Counted from the stretch's first letter, positions 35,936-44,798 are shown. The stretch: 64,000 nucleotides of DNA from Rhodoferax_B sp049316285 (GCF_049316285.1 NZ_JBMOXA010000004.1:1-64000), one strand, 5' to 3'. Notes: generated by a model not told the origin, from the sequence alone. Translations and numbers: made by a program.

Positions 35936-35950
35936 CTATCGTCCCCACCC

Positions 35951-36949
35951 ATGGCCATCCAATGGTTTCCGGGTCACATGCATGTGACCAAAAAAGCGGT
36001 TCTCGAACGCGCCAAAGACACCGATGTGGTGATTGAGCTGCTCGACGCGCGGCTGCCCGGCTCCAGCGCCAACCCCATGCTGGCCGAAATCACCCAGGGG
36101 ATTCCCACACTCAAGGTACTGAACAAACAGGACCTGGCCGATCCCGAAAGCACCGCGGCCTGGCTGGCGTATTACAACGCCCAGCCCGCCACCCAGGCGA
36201 TTGCGCTGGACGCCAGCGAACTGGCCCCGGCGCAACGCCTGGTGGCCGGCTGCCACATCCTCGCGCCCAACCGGGGCGGCATGGCCAAGCCTATGCGGGT
36301 GCTGGTGTGCGGCATTCCCAACGTCGGCAAATCCACACTGATCAACACGCTGAAAGGCAAACGCGCGGCGAAAACCGGCGACGAGGCCGGCATCACGCGT
36401 ATAGAGCAACGCATCACCATTGCCGACGACTTCTACCTCTACGACACGCCCGGCATGTTGTGGCCGCGCATTGTGGTGCCGGAAAGCGGCTACATCCTGG
36501 CCGCCAGCGGCGCCATTGGCCGCAATGCCTACGACGAAGAAGAAGTCGCACTGGAACTGCTGGCCAACCTGCGCCGCCACTACCTGCCGCTGCTGCAGGC
36601 GCGCTACCGGCTGGGCAGCGCAGAAAGCCTGGCCGATCTGGACGACGCCACGTTGCTCGAAGAAATTGGCCGCAAGCGCGGCACCTTGCTGGGTGGCGGG
36701 CGCGTCAACCTGCAGAAGGCGGCGGAGATCGTGATCTATGAATTCCGCCAGGGTACGCTGGGGCGCATCACGCTGGAGACGCCCGAGGAATTCACTGGTT
36801 GGCTGGCCGCTGGCCAAGCCGCTGACGCCAAGCGCCAGGCCAAAAAAGACGCCCGCAAGAAACGCGGCCGCGGAAATGCAGACAATGTCCCTACAGATAC
36901 TGATGCCGTAGACGGCCCCGCTGCGGACGAGGAAAACAACGCGTCCTAG
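35951..36949 (+). CDS. rbgA: Circularly permuted ribosome-biogenesis GTPase (RbgA/YlqF)
   Basis: 332 residues. The permuted order is plain: G4 NKQD (about 57-60) precedes G1 GIPNVGKST (about 120-128), then G3 DTPG (about 171-174). FPGHMHVTKKA at the start and the GxL..GGxxN segment of the ANTAR-like C-terminal domain identify YlqF/RbgA, which assists late large-subunit assembly. The C-terminal 50 residues are Lys-rich then acidic and look disordered. The start ATG lies 15 bp after mobile element B, and no clear ribosome site is present between them. Confidence 0.93.
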   Translation: MAIQWFPGHMHVTKKAVLERAKDTDVVIELLDARLPGSSANPMLAEITQGIPTLKVLNKQDLADPESTAAWLAYYNAQPATQAIALDASELAPAQRLVAGCHILAPNRGGMAKPMRVLVCGIPNVGKSTLINTLKGKRAAKTGDEAGITRIEQRITIADDFYLYDTPGMLWPRIVVPESGYILAASGAIGRNAYDEEEVALELLANLRRHYLPLLQARYRLGSAESLADLDDATLLEEIGRKRGTLLGGGRVNLQKAAEIVIYEFRQGTLGRITLETPEEFTGWLAAGQAADAKRQAKKDARKKRGRGNADNVPTDTDAVDGPAADEENNAS

Positions 36950-37007
36950 AGCGAAGAGCGCCTCTGGGCAAAGCTCTACAGACTGTTACGTGTAACTCCC
37001 TACCTAC

Positions 37008-37031
37008 GCCCACAAGAAGGGCCGGTTTTTT
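37008..37031 (+). terminator. Probable weak terminator after rbgA
   Basis: A 4-bp GCCC/GGGC stem (37008-37022) followed by CGG and six T residues; its 3' half resembles the phasin-gene terminator (GGGCCGGTTTT). Confidence 0.45.
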
Positions 37032-37147
37032 GGTGCACACTGGGATCGAGTGCCGTCTGACAAAGCCGGTCATGGCAGTGTCAAACGGCTGTTCGCCGCG
37101 CCCCTGCATGCAGAACAGGGATGCGGCCATCACCGTGAGGAGGTCCC

Positions 37148-37513
37148 ATGCAAATTCAAGTCAACAGCCACAACGGCGTCGAGAACAAAGAGTCGTTGGA
37201 GCGCTGGGCCGATGCTGAACTGCGCGATGTTTTAAGCCATTTCCACAGCGACATCACCAGGGTAGAAGTACACCTCGGCAAAGAAACCTCCGAAAAAGGC
37301 GCCCCCGACACCCGCTGTGCCATGGAAGCGCGCCTCGCCAACCATCAACCGGTGGCCGTGACCCACCATGGCCCCACCCAGGACGAAGCTTTTCGCGGCG
37401 CTGCCGGCAAACTCAAGCGCTCGCTGGAGAGCACCCTGGGACGGCTGCGCGACCACCGCGACCACAACACCATACGCAAAGATGTCGGCCTGGCGCCCGA
37501 GGCCAACGCCTGA
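37148..37513 (+). CDS. HPF/RaiA-like ribosome-associated protein (sigma-54 modulation family)
   Basis: 121 residues. MQIQVNSHNG, then ERWADAELRDVLSHFHSDITRVEVHLGKE, MEARLANHQPVAVTHHGPTQDEAF and GAAGKLKRSLESTLGRLRDH follow the S30AE domain layout. Such proteins bind the decoding region of the 30S subunit and favour inactive 70S or 100S ribosomes. A GAGGAGG site lies 4-6 bases before the ATG. The C-terminal dimerisation domain of long HPF is absent, so this is a short type. A strong terminator follows about 130 bp later. Confidence 0.82.
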   Translation: MQIQVNSHNGVENKESLERWADAELRDVLSHFHSDITRVEVHLGKETSEKGAPDTRCAMEARLANHQPVAVTHHGPTQDEAFRGAAGKLKRSLESTLGRLRDHRDHNTIRKDVGLAPEANA

Positions 37514-37642
37514 AATCGGCGCACTGAAGCTACGCGCCCGGCGATCACCCGCGTAGCGCTGACATTCAGAGGAAAGGGTTTTGCCTTTTCGCGATTGCCC
37601 TGCGTAGTTAGCTATATTTTCAGTAGCTGAGTACGCTTCCAT

Positions 37643-37667
37643 GGCCTGCATTGCAGGCCTTTTTTTT
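37643..37667 (+). terminator. Strong intrinsic terminator
   Basis: GGCCTGC/GCAGGCC stem (37643-37659) with a three-base loop followed by eight T residues. Confidence 0.9.
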
Positions 37668-37740
37668 GCGTATTTCCCACAGCCACGGCCTGCCTGGTGA
37701 CACGTAAACTGCCGGTTTCCTTCCACCGAGCCTGCCCATC

Positions 37741-37968
37741 ATGTCCAACCACCCTTCCCGCAAACAAAACACCGACGTGCTGCAACGCGGCATCATGTGC
37801 ACCCTCATAGGCCTGGCCGTGCTGCTGGGCCCTTCGTTCATGGCGCCTTCCGGCATGCGCGACATGGTGGCGCAGTCGTACTTGGTGGGGTGGTTTGCGC
37901 TGGTGCTGGGTATCGCCTTTCTGGCCTTGTACCTGCGTCGACTGGCCGCGGCCAAAAAGCAACCGTAA
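37741..37968 (+). CDS. Small two-helix membrane protein of unknown function
   Basis: 75 residues: a polar N-terminus (MSNHPSRKQNTDVLQRG), a first hydrophobic helix (IMCTLIGLAVLLGPSFM), a short loop and a second helix (YLVGWFALVLGIAFLALYL), ending basic (RRLAAAKKQP). The pattern is a short inner-membrane hairpin with both ends probably cytoplasmic. No family function is known to me. It lies between a strong terminator and the DnaA-box region. Confidence 0.65.
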   Translation: MSNHPSRKQNTDVLQRGIMCTLIGLAVLLGPSFMAPSGMRDMVAQSYLVGWFALVLGIAFLALYLRRLAAAKKQP

Positions 37969-38406
37969 GTAAACCCTGACGCTTTTCCACATCCGGACAA
38001 CGCTGCTTGAAAGTTCTCCCTGGTTTATCTGGACAACTTTGTGGATAAACCCATAGAACATCTGTATGGCCTTTTCAAGTCCTTGTTTTTAAATGAAAAC
38101 CCTTAGGTTGCCTAAATTTCAGGCAGCGGATAACTTGGTTTATCCACCGCGGCTGTAGTTCTCCCAAACATCACTGGACAAACTTGTGGATAACTAAGGC
38201 AATGCGTTGTATGAGCCATCTAAGCCATTGTTTTTAAAAGACTTCCTTTGCATTGCCTGCCAAATAAGCAAGTTTCCAGTGGCAAATTCGGTTTCATCTG
38301 GGCTGCACTCCGGCCCCCCAGCTCGCGCCCTACCCGGTGCCGCCCCCGCCGGGCAAAATGAGCGCAACAAAATTCAGTTGTCCACACGCGCAAGGAGCGC
38401 TGCCAC
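37969..38406. other. Non-coding region with repeated DnaA-box-like sequences
   Basis: 438 bp without a supported gene and more AT-rich than its surroundings. Perfect boxes (TTATCCACA, read on the - strand) are at 38040-38048 and 38185-38193; near matches are TTTTCCACA (37983-37991) and TTATCCACC (38140-38148). The two perfect boxes lie in an imperfect duplication offset by 145 bp: AGTTCTCCC, GGACAA and TTGTGGATAA recur in order at 38012-38048 and 38157-38193. dnaA is not in the window, so this is a candidate DnaA-binding locus rather than a proven origin. Confidence 0.55.
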
Positions 38407-39231
38407 ATGATTGCAAACCCCGTCCGCTGGCTGGCCCTGGCCCTCACCACGGGCCTGCTGCTCGGCCTTGCGGCCTGCAGCGCCACTCCCGCAGCCCCAG
38501 CACAGGCGCAAGCCGCGCCGGCCAAAGGCTGGTCGGTATTTTTAAGCCAGTACCAATGGCAGTTGGCGTCCGCATCCGGGCAGAACGGGCGCCCGTTGGA
38601 AAACCTTGCAATACCGCCGGGCAGTGCCATCCAAGCGCGTTTTGCTGGCGATGCGCGGCTGAACATCAGCGGTGGCTGCAATGGCATGAGCGGCGGCTAC
38701 CGCGTCACCGACGCTGGCGCCTTGACGGTTTCGCAAATGGTCGCAACCCGACGCGCCTGCGCTGAGCCACTGATGCAAATCGATGCGGCTCTGGGCCATC
38801 TGCTGGCGCAGCCTGTGCAACTGAGCCAAGACGACACCAACCCCAGCACGCCCCGGCTGACCATGCGCAGCGCCAATGGCAGCATCCTGGTGTGGACCGG
38901 CAAGCTCACGCCCGAGGCCCAGTACGGCGCGGCAACCACAGTGTTTTATGAGGTGGGACCCGAACGCCTGTCTTGCCCACACCCGCTGATGCGCAACGCC
39001 ACCTGCCTGCAGGTGCGCGAGATCCACTACGACACACAAGGCCTGGTGTCGGCACCACCCGGCGCGTGGCAGAACCTGTACCAGGAGATTGAAGGCTACA
39101 GTCACACCCCGGGTGTACGCCAGGTGCTGCGGATCAAGCGTTATCAACGCCCGCAGCCGCTGCCGGCCGATGCCTCATCGGTGGTGTTGGTGCTGGACTT
39201 GGTGGTGCGCACGGAGACTGTCACTAAATAA
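38407..39231 (+). CDS. META-domain plus DUF4377 lipoprotein
   Basis: 274 residues with a lipobox (GLAAC, Cys24). Residues about 45-155 form a META/HslJ-like domain: YQWQLASASGQNGRPL, LNISGGCNGMSGGYRV and MVATRRACAEPLM. Residues about 170-274 match DUF4377: CLQVREIHYDTQGLV, WQNLYQEIEGYSHTPGVRQVLRIKRY. The two domains are found together or separately in exported bacterial proteins often linked to stress at the envelope. It converges on gshA with a terminator between. Confidence 0.85.
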   Translation: MIANPVRWLALALTTGLLLGLAACSATPAAPAQAQAAPAKGWSVFLSQYQWQLASASGQNGRPLENLAIPPGSAIQARFAGDARLNISGGCNGMSGGYRVTDAGALTVSQMVATRRACAEPLMQIDAALGHLLAQPVQLSQDDTNPSTPRLTMRSANGSILVWTGKLTPEAQYGAATTVFYEVGPERLSCPHPLMRNATCLQVREIHYDTQGLVSAPPGAWQNLYQEIEGYSHTPGVRQVLRIKRYQRPQPLPADASSVVLVLDLVVRTETVTK

Positions 39232-39257
39232 TCTCAAAACCATAGCGCCACACGCAC

Positions 39258-39287
39258 AACAGGCCCACATAGGGGCCTGTTATTGTT
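39258..39287 (+). terminator. Terminator between convergent lipoprotein gene and gshA
   Basis: AACAGGCCC (39258-39266) and GGGCCTGTT (39273-39281) form a perfect 9-bp stem, followed on the + strand by ATTGTTT. Confidence 0.75.
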
Positions 39288-39307
39288 TCAGCGATCCAGA
39301 AGAGGAA

Positions 39308-40906
39308 TCAGTGCGCGGCGACGTGTTTATCGGCGGCTGTGGCCACCGCCGCTGCGCTCAGCCCCAAGTGGCGCGGCGACATGTATTGCGGCAGGTAGGC
39401 ATCGAAGGGCATGGTGTCTGCCTGTTCTATGTCTTTTTGCTTTTGCACCGACAGCTCGGACGCGGCTTCGTAATAGGCCTGGCGCTCTGCAGAGAAAGGC
39501 TGCGCCAGCAACTCGGCGCGGGTGTGGGCCGAGCGGTCACGCACAAAGTCGGTGAACGAACCGTTGAAGTTTTTCTTCATGGCTTGCAATACCCGCGCCG
39601 ACGGCAGTTGCTCGGGGTTGGCCAGCATGCGCGCGGCATGCTGCAAGGATTGTGAATAGGCCTTGGTGCCGTGGGCCGCATCCAGAGACGCCGCAATCGG
39701 CGCGAACTCGGCCAACAGACCGCTGGCCCAATCGGTGAGCAGCATGTCTTGCCCATCACGCTCGAGTTGCAGACCTGGCTCGCGGCCGCGCGCGGCGACC
39801 TTGTGTTGGTTGCGCGCCAGGGCCGCAATCTCCGCAGGGGTATCGGGCGGGCTGTCGGACAACAGACAGTGCATCAAAAAGACATCGATGAAACGCATGG
39901 TGTCGGCCGACACCCCCAGCGGCTCGAACGGGTCGAGGTCGAGCAAACGCACTTCCACGTACTCCACACCACGTTCACGCAAGGCATGCAAGGGGCGCTC
40001 ACCCGGGAAGATCACCCGCTTGGGGCGGATGGTGCCGTAGAACTCGTTTTCAATCTGCAGCAGCGTTGTGGCCAATTGGTTGTAGTCGCCACCCGGGTTG
40101 CGTATGCCCACCTTGGCGTAGGTCGGATAGGGCCGCGTCAAGGCATCTTGCAGCGAAGCGCCATAACCTTCCAGGCTGTTGTAGCTCACGGCCAACGAGG
40201 ACTGCGCCTGGCTTTGGTAACCCAGGCGGCCCATGCGCAGCGACGTGCCATACGGCATGTACATGGTGCTGCCGTTCAGCGACTGCAGTTCGTGCTGGCG
40301 CCCGGCCACAAAGCTGGAGCACACCGCCGGCGAAGCGCCAAACAGGTACAGCAACAAAAACGCGTGACGGCGGAAGTTGCGGATCAATGCAAAGTACTCT
40401 TCGCTCGACACCCCCGGCAGCGACCAGTTGTAGTGGATGCCCGAGATGGTTTGCATGCGCCGGCCGTAACGGTGGCCCAGGCCCATGCGGTAGACACTCT
40501 TGGCGCGGCCCACATTGGAGCTGCCGTAGCGCCCAATGGGAATGGTTTCATCGGTGGGCAGACGACAGGGCATGCTCGACACCCACAACATCTCGTCGCC
40601 CGCCGCATCCAGTGTGCGGTAGGTGAACTGGTGCACCTCGTTGAGTTCACTCAGGCAATCTTCCACGCCCGCATGCACACCAGTGATCAACTCCACCTGC
40701 GATTCGCTGAAGTCGGTGGTGATGTGTGGATGTGTCAGCGCCGAGCCCAATGCGGCGGGGTGTGGCGTCAATGCCAGGCTGCCATCGGGCGTGGCGCGCA
40801 GGCTTTCTTTCTCCAGGCCACGCCGTATGCCCTTCAGGGTTTCCGGCGCCAGCGCGTGCAGGCGCTGCTTGAGCGCTATGGCAGCTGCATCATGCGTTGT
40901 GGTCAT
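39308..40906 (-). CDS. gshA: Glutamate-cysteine ligase (E. coli GshA type)
   Basis: 532 residues, the usual length of the proteobacterial GshA branch. Landmarks are RGLEKESLRATPDG near the N-terminus, TDFSESQVELITG, MPCRLPTDETIPIGRYGSSNVGRAKSVYR (split) and GIHYNWSLP. It makes gamma-glutamylcysteine, the first step of glutathione synthesis. The gene has no gshB next to it. It is transcribed alone towards the terminator at 39258-39287. Confidence 0.96.
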   Translation of the reverse strand: MTTTHDAAAIALKQRLHALAPETLKGIRRGLEKESLRATPDGSLALTPHPAALGSALTHPHITTDFSESQVELITGVHAGVEDCLSELNEVHQFTYRTLDAAGDEMLWVSSMPCRLPTDETIPIGRYGSSNVGRAKSVYRMGLGHRYGRRMQTISGIHYNWSLPGVSSEEYFALIRNFRRHAFLLLYLFGASPAVCSSFVAGRQHELQSLNGSTMYMPYGTSLRMGRLGYQSQAQSSLAVSYNSLEGYGASLQDALTRPYPTYAKVGIRNPGGDYNQLATTLLQIENEFYGTIRPKRVIFPGERPLHALRERGVEYVEVRLLDLDPFEPLGVSADTMRFIDVFLMHCLLSDSPPDTPAEIAALARNQHKVAARGREPGLQLERDGQDMLLTDWASGLLAEFAPIAASLDAAHGTKAYSQSLQHAARMLANPEQLPSARVLQAMKKNFNGSFTDFVRDRSAHTRAELLAQPFSAERQAYYEAASELSVQKQKDIEQADTMPFDAYLPQYMSPRHLGLSAAAVATAADKHVAAH

Positions 40907-41299
40907 ATTCTTCTTGCCTAATTGATCCGGGGGCTGGTCGCTGTTCGAGCCGGCTGCGCCAGATAAGCTTATACCGGGCGACCGCTAATGGGCGGGAAGG
41001 TAACACAGGCGCGCCAGCCGTGCAGAAATGCTTGTTTCACGTCCGGAACATCTTCGGGCTGTCGCATGCAGGACCGGCAGAACCGGGCGAATTCGGCTAG
41101 GAAAACAGCTGCACGGCGATAACCGAGGATTGTGGCGAGATTGATTACAAAATGAAACAAGCTTGGTCAGAAACGTCCCACGCAAAACTGCGCAGATTGA
41201 CCATACTGGAGTTCGACCCAGCCGCGTAGGCTGCAAAACGTGCAAAGTTCTTTGACGACATCCGTCAAAGCTGACAGCACTCTTGAAGGAGAAGTTGCC
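40907..41299. other. 393-bp upstream region of gshA and of the small ORF
   Basis: No gene is supported here. It must contain the gshA promoter (reading left) and the leader of the small ORF at 41300, including a perfect 8-bp inverted repeat CTTTGACG/CGTCAAAG (41250-41257, 41263-41270). Confidence 0.45.
41250..41270. promoter_or_regulatory. Perfect inverted repeat before the small ORF
   Basis: CTTTGACG and CGTCAAAG with a five-base centre, 29 bp before the ATG at 41300. It could be an operator or a leader hairpin. Confidence 0.4.
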
Positions 41300-41557
41300 A
41301 TGCCGTTCCAGCCCCCTCTCGGCGCACTGCATTTGCCACTGCAGCAATCTCCGCTGCAGCAAGACAACCGCCAACAGCAGCAAAGCGACAGTGGCGCTGA
41401 ATTTCAACCGCCGCGCAACCATTGGGATGCCCAGGTTGGTCTGGATCGTGAGTACACCCTGAGCGCCTACCTGAAACGTGCCACTGCCGCCGGCGACATG
41501 CCGCACGCGGTCCAGCAGCAACACCAGGACGCGCCTGCGCCCCATCAATTGGGCTGA
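41300..41557 (+). CDS. Possible small Gln/Pro-rich protein (85 aa), unknown
   Basis: An open frame with GAAGGAG 9-10 bases before its ATG. The product (MPFQPPLGALHLPLQQSPLQ..., ending HQDAPAPHQLG) is rich in Gln and Pro and has one ordered-looking stretch (VGLDREYTLSAYLKRATAAGD). The opposite strand also has a long frame, but it lacks a ribosome site and its hydrophobicity follows from CAG/CTG complementarity. No family is recognised. The gene is plausible, not certain. Confidence 0.4.
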   Translation: MPFQPPLGALHLPLQQSPLQQDNRQQQQSDSGAEFQPPRNHWDAQVGLDREYTLSAYLKRATAAGDMPHAVQQQHQDAPAPHQLG

Positions 41558-41581
41558 CGGCCCGCGCCCAGCCGTTGCATG

Positions 41582-42475
41582 TCAGTGCGGCTGCGCCAAT
41601 TTCACAAACTGCTCTTCGTAACCACGCAACCAATCTTGCGCGTGGCGGCGTTGCACCGGCGTGGTTTGGTTATGCAGTGCCGCCACATGGCCACACCACT
41701 GCACCACCACCGGCGGCACTTTTCCAGCGTCATCCACCCGCAGCCAGTTGGTCAGTGTGCCGCGCAAGGCAAGCGCGGCCTCGCTAGGCGCAGGTGTGCT
41801 GGTTTTCCATTGCTTCAATAGTTGCAGCAGCACTTGCTGGCGCCGCACACGATCAGCCTCCATTTGCTGGGGCTCCACTGACGATTGCGCAAGCTGTGTT
41901 TTGAGCAAGGCCTGCTGCGACGCATCCAAGGGCCCATAAATCTTCTCGGTGCGCTCCAGCGCTTTCTCAAAACGCTTGTCCAGGATCGCGGCCGGGCTCA
42001 AGCCACTCCACTCGTTACGAAATTCGGTATTGCTTTTGCTGTTGCGGCGCTCCATGGTGTGCAGCTGTGCCGGTTGCAGCGTGTTCGCCAGATGCACCAC
42101 ATCGGGCGCGGCAGCCACCAGCATGGCGTCCACGCGCTGCGCGGTTTGCGACCATACGCCACATACCTGCTGGGCGCTGACATCACTCGCAGCCGCGTCG
42201 CGCATCTGCTTCAACAATGCTGCGTAGCGTGGCAACTCCTGTGTGCTGTGCCATTGATGCAAGCGCTTGAGGCTTTCCCGCACGGGCTGGGCCTGGGCAT
42301 CGGTCAAGGACAAATAGTCGTTGATCCACCAGTAGGCCAAATGCTGGCCATTGTTGTAACCCAGCTTGATGCTGCTGCAGCCAACGAAAGCGCTCAACAG
42401 CAGCAGGCAACTGATAAGCTTCGCAGTCTTGCGCGCAACGCGCTTTTGACGCTTTTGAGGAAGTAGAACCAACAT
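41582..42475 (-). CDS. DUF6279-type lipoprotein
   Basis: 297 residues. A basic N-terminus, a hydrophobic core (LISCLLLLSAF) and VGCSS give a lipoprotein signal with Cys33. The mature start IKLGYNNGQHLAYWWINDYLSLTDAQAQPVR is the mark of DUF6279 proteins, which are helical exported proteins of unknown function. Its ATG overlaps the glmU start codon on the other strand by two bases; no ribosome site is visible and the only alternative is TTG at codon 2. Transcription from inside glmU, or a leaderless message, is implied. Confidence 0.8.
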   Translation of the reverse strand: MLVLLPQKRQKRVARKTAKLISCLLLLSAFVGCSSIKLGYNNGQHLAYWWINDYLSLTDAQAQPVRESLKRLHQWHSTQELPRYAALLKQMRDAAASDVSAQQVCGVWSQTAQRVDAMLVAAAPDVVHLANTLQPAQLHTMERRNSKSNTEFRNEWSGLSPAAILDKRFEKALERTEKIYGPLDASQQALLKTQLAQSSVEPQQMEADRVRRQQVLLQLLKQWKTSTPAPSEAALALRGTLTNWLRVDDAGKVPPVVVQWCGHVAALHNQTTPVQRRHAQDWLRGYEEQFVKLAQPH

Positions 42476-43877
42476 GGCAGCAGTGGACGTCGTCATCATG
42501 GCCGCGGGCAAAGGCACCCGCATGAAGAGTAAGTTACCCAAAGTGTTGCACCGCTTGGCAGATCGTGCATTGCTTGCCCATGTTGTCGACACGGCAAGTA
42601 CCTTGAAGCCGCGTCGTGTTGTAGTCATTACCGGACACGGCGCTACAGAAGTAGAAGCAGCCATCACACGCCACTCAGGCGCAAAAGCCGATTTTGACCT
42701 TGGTTTTGCACGCCAGGAGCCACAACTAGGCACCGGCCACGCCGTGCAACAGGCGCTGCCGCATCTGGATGACGAAGCCGTGGTGGTCGTATTGTCGGGT
42801 GACGTGCCGCTGACACAAGGCGACACCCTCCAGGCGCTGGTCGATGCTTGTGGCGGCGAAAACCTGGCCTTGCTCACACTGGCGCTGGACAACCCCAGCG
42901 GTTATGGCCGCATCGTGCGTGGCCCGGACGACGCGGTATTGGCCATCGTGGAACAAAAAGACGCCACGGAAGCCCAGCGCCGCATCCAGGAAATCTACAG
43001 CGGCATCATGGCCGTGCCCGTGGCCAGGCTGCGCCCCTGGCTGGCCCGGCTGGACAACCAAAACGCCCAGGCCGAGTACTACCTCACCGACATCGTCAAG
43101 ATGGCCGTCGCCGACGGCGTGCGGGTGGTGGCCCACAAGATCAGCGACGAATTGCAAGTGGCGGGCGTGAACAGCCCGGTGCAATTGGCCGAACTGGAGC
43201 GCGCCTACCAGCGCCGCCGGGCCCATGCGCTGATGGAACAAGGTGTACGCCTGGCCGACCCGGCGCGTTTCGACGTGCGCGGCAGCTTGCAATGCGGACA
43301 AGATGTGTTCATCGACGTGAACTGCGTCTTTGAAGGCCAGGTGACCCTGGGCGAAGGTGTACGCATAGGCGCCAACTGCGTGATCGCCAACGCCAGCATT
43401 GCCGCAGGCGCGGTGATCCATCCATTTACCCATATCGACGGCGAAAAGGCCGGCGTCTCGGTTGGCCAGGGCGCGCTCATCGGCCCGTTTGCGCGCTTGC
43501 GCCCCGGCGCGCAACTGGGCGACGAGGTGCACATCGGCAACTTTGTCGAAGTCAAAAACTCTACCCTGGCCAAAGGCGCCAAGGCGAATCACCTGGCCTA
43601 CCTGGGCGATGCCACCGTGGGCGAACGCGTCAACTACGGCGCTGGCAGCATCACCGCCAACTACGACGGCGCGAACAAGCACCGCACAGTCATCGGTGAC
43701 GACGTACACGTGGGCAGCAACTGCGTGTTGATCGCACCGATCAAGCTGGGTGCCGGCGGCACCGTGGGTGGCGGCTCCACCCTGACCAAAGACACGCCCG
43801 CAGGCGCCTTGAGCGTGGCGCGTGGACGACAGGTCAGCATCCCCGATTGGCAACGCCCCGTCAAAGGCGCCAAATAA
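42474..43877 (+). CDS. glmU: Bifunctional GlmU (UDP-GlcNAc pyrophosphorylase/GlcN-1-P acetyltransferase)
   Basis: 467 residues. The N-terminal uridyltransferase begins VDVVIMAAGKGTRMKSKLPKVLH, the nucleotide-binding loop. The C-terminal half (from about 265) is a left-handed beta-helix with hexapeptide repeats and the acetyltransferase region NFVEVKNSTLAKGAKANHLAYLGDA. It makes UDP-GlcNAc for peptidoglycan and LPS. GAGGA lies 12 bases before the ATG. It overlaps the start of DUF6279 divergently and is followed 57 bp later by a kinase gene. Confidence 0.97.
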   Translation: MAAVDVVIMAAGKGTRMKSKLPKVLHRLADRALLAHVVDTASTLKPRRVVVITGHGATEVEAAITRHSGAKADFDLGFARQEPQLGTGHAVQQALPHLDDEAVVVVLSGDVPLTQGDTLQALVDACGGENLALLTLALDNPSGYGRIVRGPDDAVLAIVEQKDATEAQRRIQEIYSGIMAVPVARLRPWLARLDNQNAQAEYYLTDIVKMAVADGVRVVAHKISDELQVAGVNSPVQLAELERAYQRRRAHALMEQGVRLADPARFDVRGSLQCGQDVFIDVNCVFEGQVTLGEGVRIGANCVIANASIAAGAVIHPFTHIDGEKAGVSVGQGALIGPFARLRPGAQLGDEVHIGNFVEVKNSTLAKGAKANHLAYLGDATVGERVNYGAGSITANYDGANKHRTVIGDDVHVGSNCVLIAPIKLGAGGTVGGGSTLTKDTPAGALSVARGRQVSIPDWQRPVKGAK

Positions 43878-43934
43878 CGCACATTGACGAATTCTGTTGC
43901 CAAGAAACTTAGACATTTGAGCATTGAGCCGAAC

Positions 43935-44798
43935 ATGAATCCCATGGTTCAACGACCTACGCAAGTCGCCGAAGAAGATGAAGGTGAATTGGCTGCGTTG
44001 CGGTTGCGTCTACGCGAAAGCGAGGCCGAGCGGCAGCGTCTGCAAGCGCAGTTGGTCGACCGCAATACCGAGCTGAAATCCCTGCACCATCAGCTCGACC
44101 ACCTGATGCACAAGGTCTCGCATGACCTGCGTGCGCCGGTGCGCCACATCACCTCGTTCACTCCGCTGGTCCGGGAAATGCTGGCCGAGGGGGAAGACCC
44201 ATCCGACTGCCTGGACACCATGGACAAGTCGGCCCGCCATCTGTCCAGCATGATCGACGCATTGCTGGCGCTGGCACGTTTGGCGCGCGCCGAGAAGAAT
44301 CCTTCAGAAGTCTGTTTGCGCAGTTTGGTGAGCGAGGTTCAGCGCGATGTGCTGGAGCAGGAACAGACGGGCCGGCAGGTGGAATGGCGCATTGCCCCCG
44401 ACCTGCCCACCGTGCAGGGCGATGTCGGCCTGCTGCGCGAGATGTGGGGCCATTTGTTGTCCAACGCGCTGAAATTCAGCCGCAAGTGCGCGGTCACACA
44501 AATCGAAATTGGCTGGCTGCCCGCATCGGCGCAGCAGAACGACACGGCTCACCCCAACCCGGCCGGCCCAGATGGACCCACTTTTTACGTACAAGACAAC
44601 GGTGCTGGTTTTAACCCAGAGTTTGCCGATCAGTTGTTTGGCTTGTTCCAACGCCTGCACCGGGCTTCGGAATACGAAGGCACGGGCCTGGGTTTGGCGC
44701 TTGCCCGGCAAATTGTGATCCTGCACGGCGGCCACATCAGCGCGCGCGGCGCATTGAACCAGGGCTGCCGCATCTCGTTCTCGCTACCCGCAAGCTGA
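43935..44798 (+). CDS. Soluble histidine kinase (HisKA + HATPase)
   Basis: 287 residues from the ATG chosen. No transmembrane segment. An N-terminal coiled coil (about 15-55, rich in Glu/Arg/Leu) leads into the dimerisation/phosphoacceptor helix KVSHDLRAPVRHI. The ATP lid follows: N box HLLSNALKFSR, G1 DNGAGF, F box FGLFQRLH and G2 GTGLGLALARQI. The RLHRASEYEGTG string is typical of phytochrome-like and other cytosolic kinases. No response regulator is adjacent, and no sensor domain is present, so input probably comes through protein partners. Start codon uncertain. Confidence 0.85.
   Translation: MNPMVQRPTQVAEEDEGELAALRLRLRESEAERQRLQAQLVDRNTELKSLHHQLDHLMHKVSHDLRAPVRHITSFTPLVREMLAEGEDPSDCLDTMDKSARHLSSMIDALLALARLARAEKNPSEVCLRSLVSEVQRDVLEQEQTGRQVEWRIAPDLPTVQGDVGLLREMWGHLLSNALKFSRKCAVTQIEIGWLPASAQQNDTAHPNPAGPDGPTFYVQDNGAGFNPEFADQLFGLFQRLHRASEYEGTGLGLALARQIVILHGGHISARGALNQGCRISFSLPAS

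Noticed and set aside
35725..35958. 77-codon - strand frame inside element B
   Set aside because: It reads mostly through repeat DNA with no ribosome site; likely only a by-product of the element.
37969..38406. Chromosome origin (oriC)
   Set aside because: dnaA, dnaN, rpmH and other origin genes are absent and the boxes are few; kept only as a candidate DnaA-binding locus.
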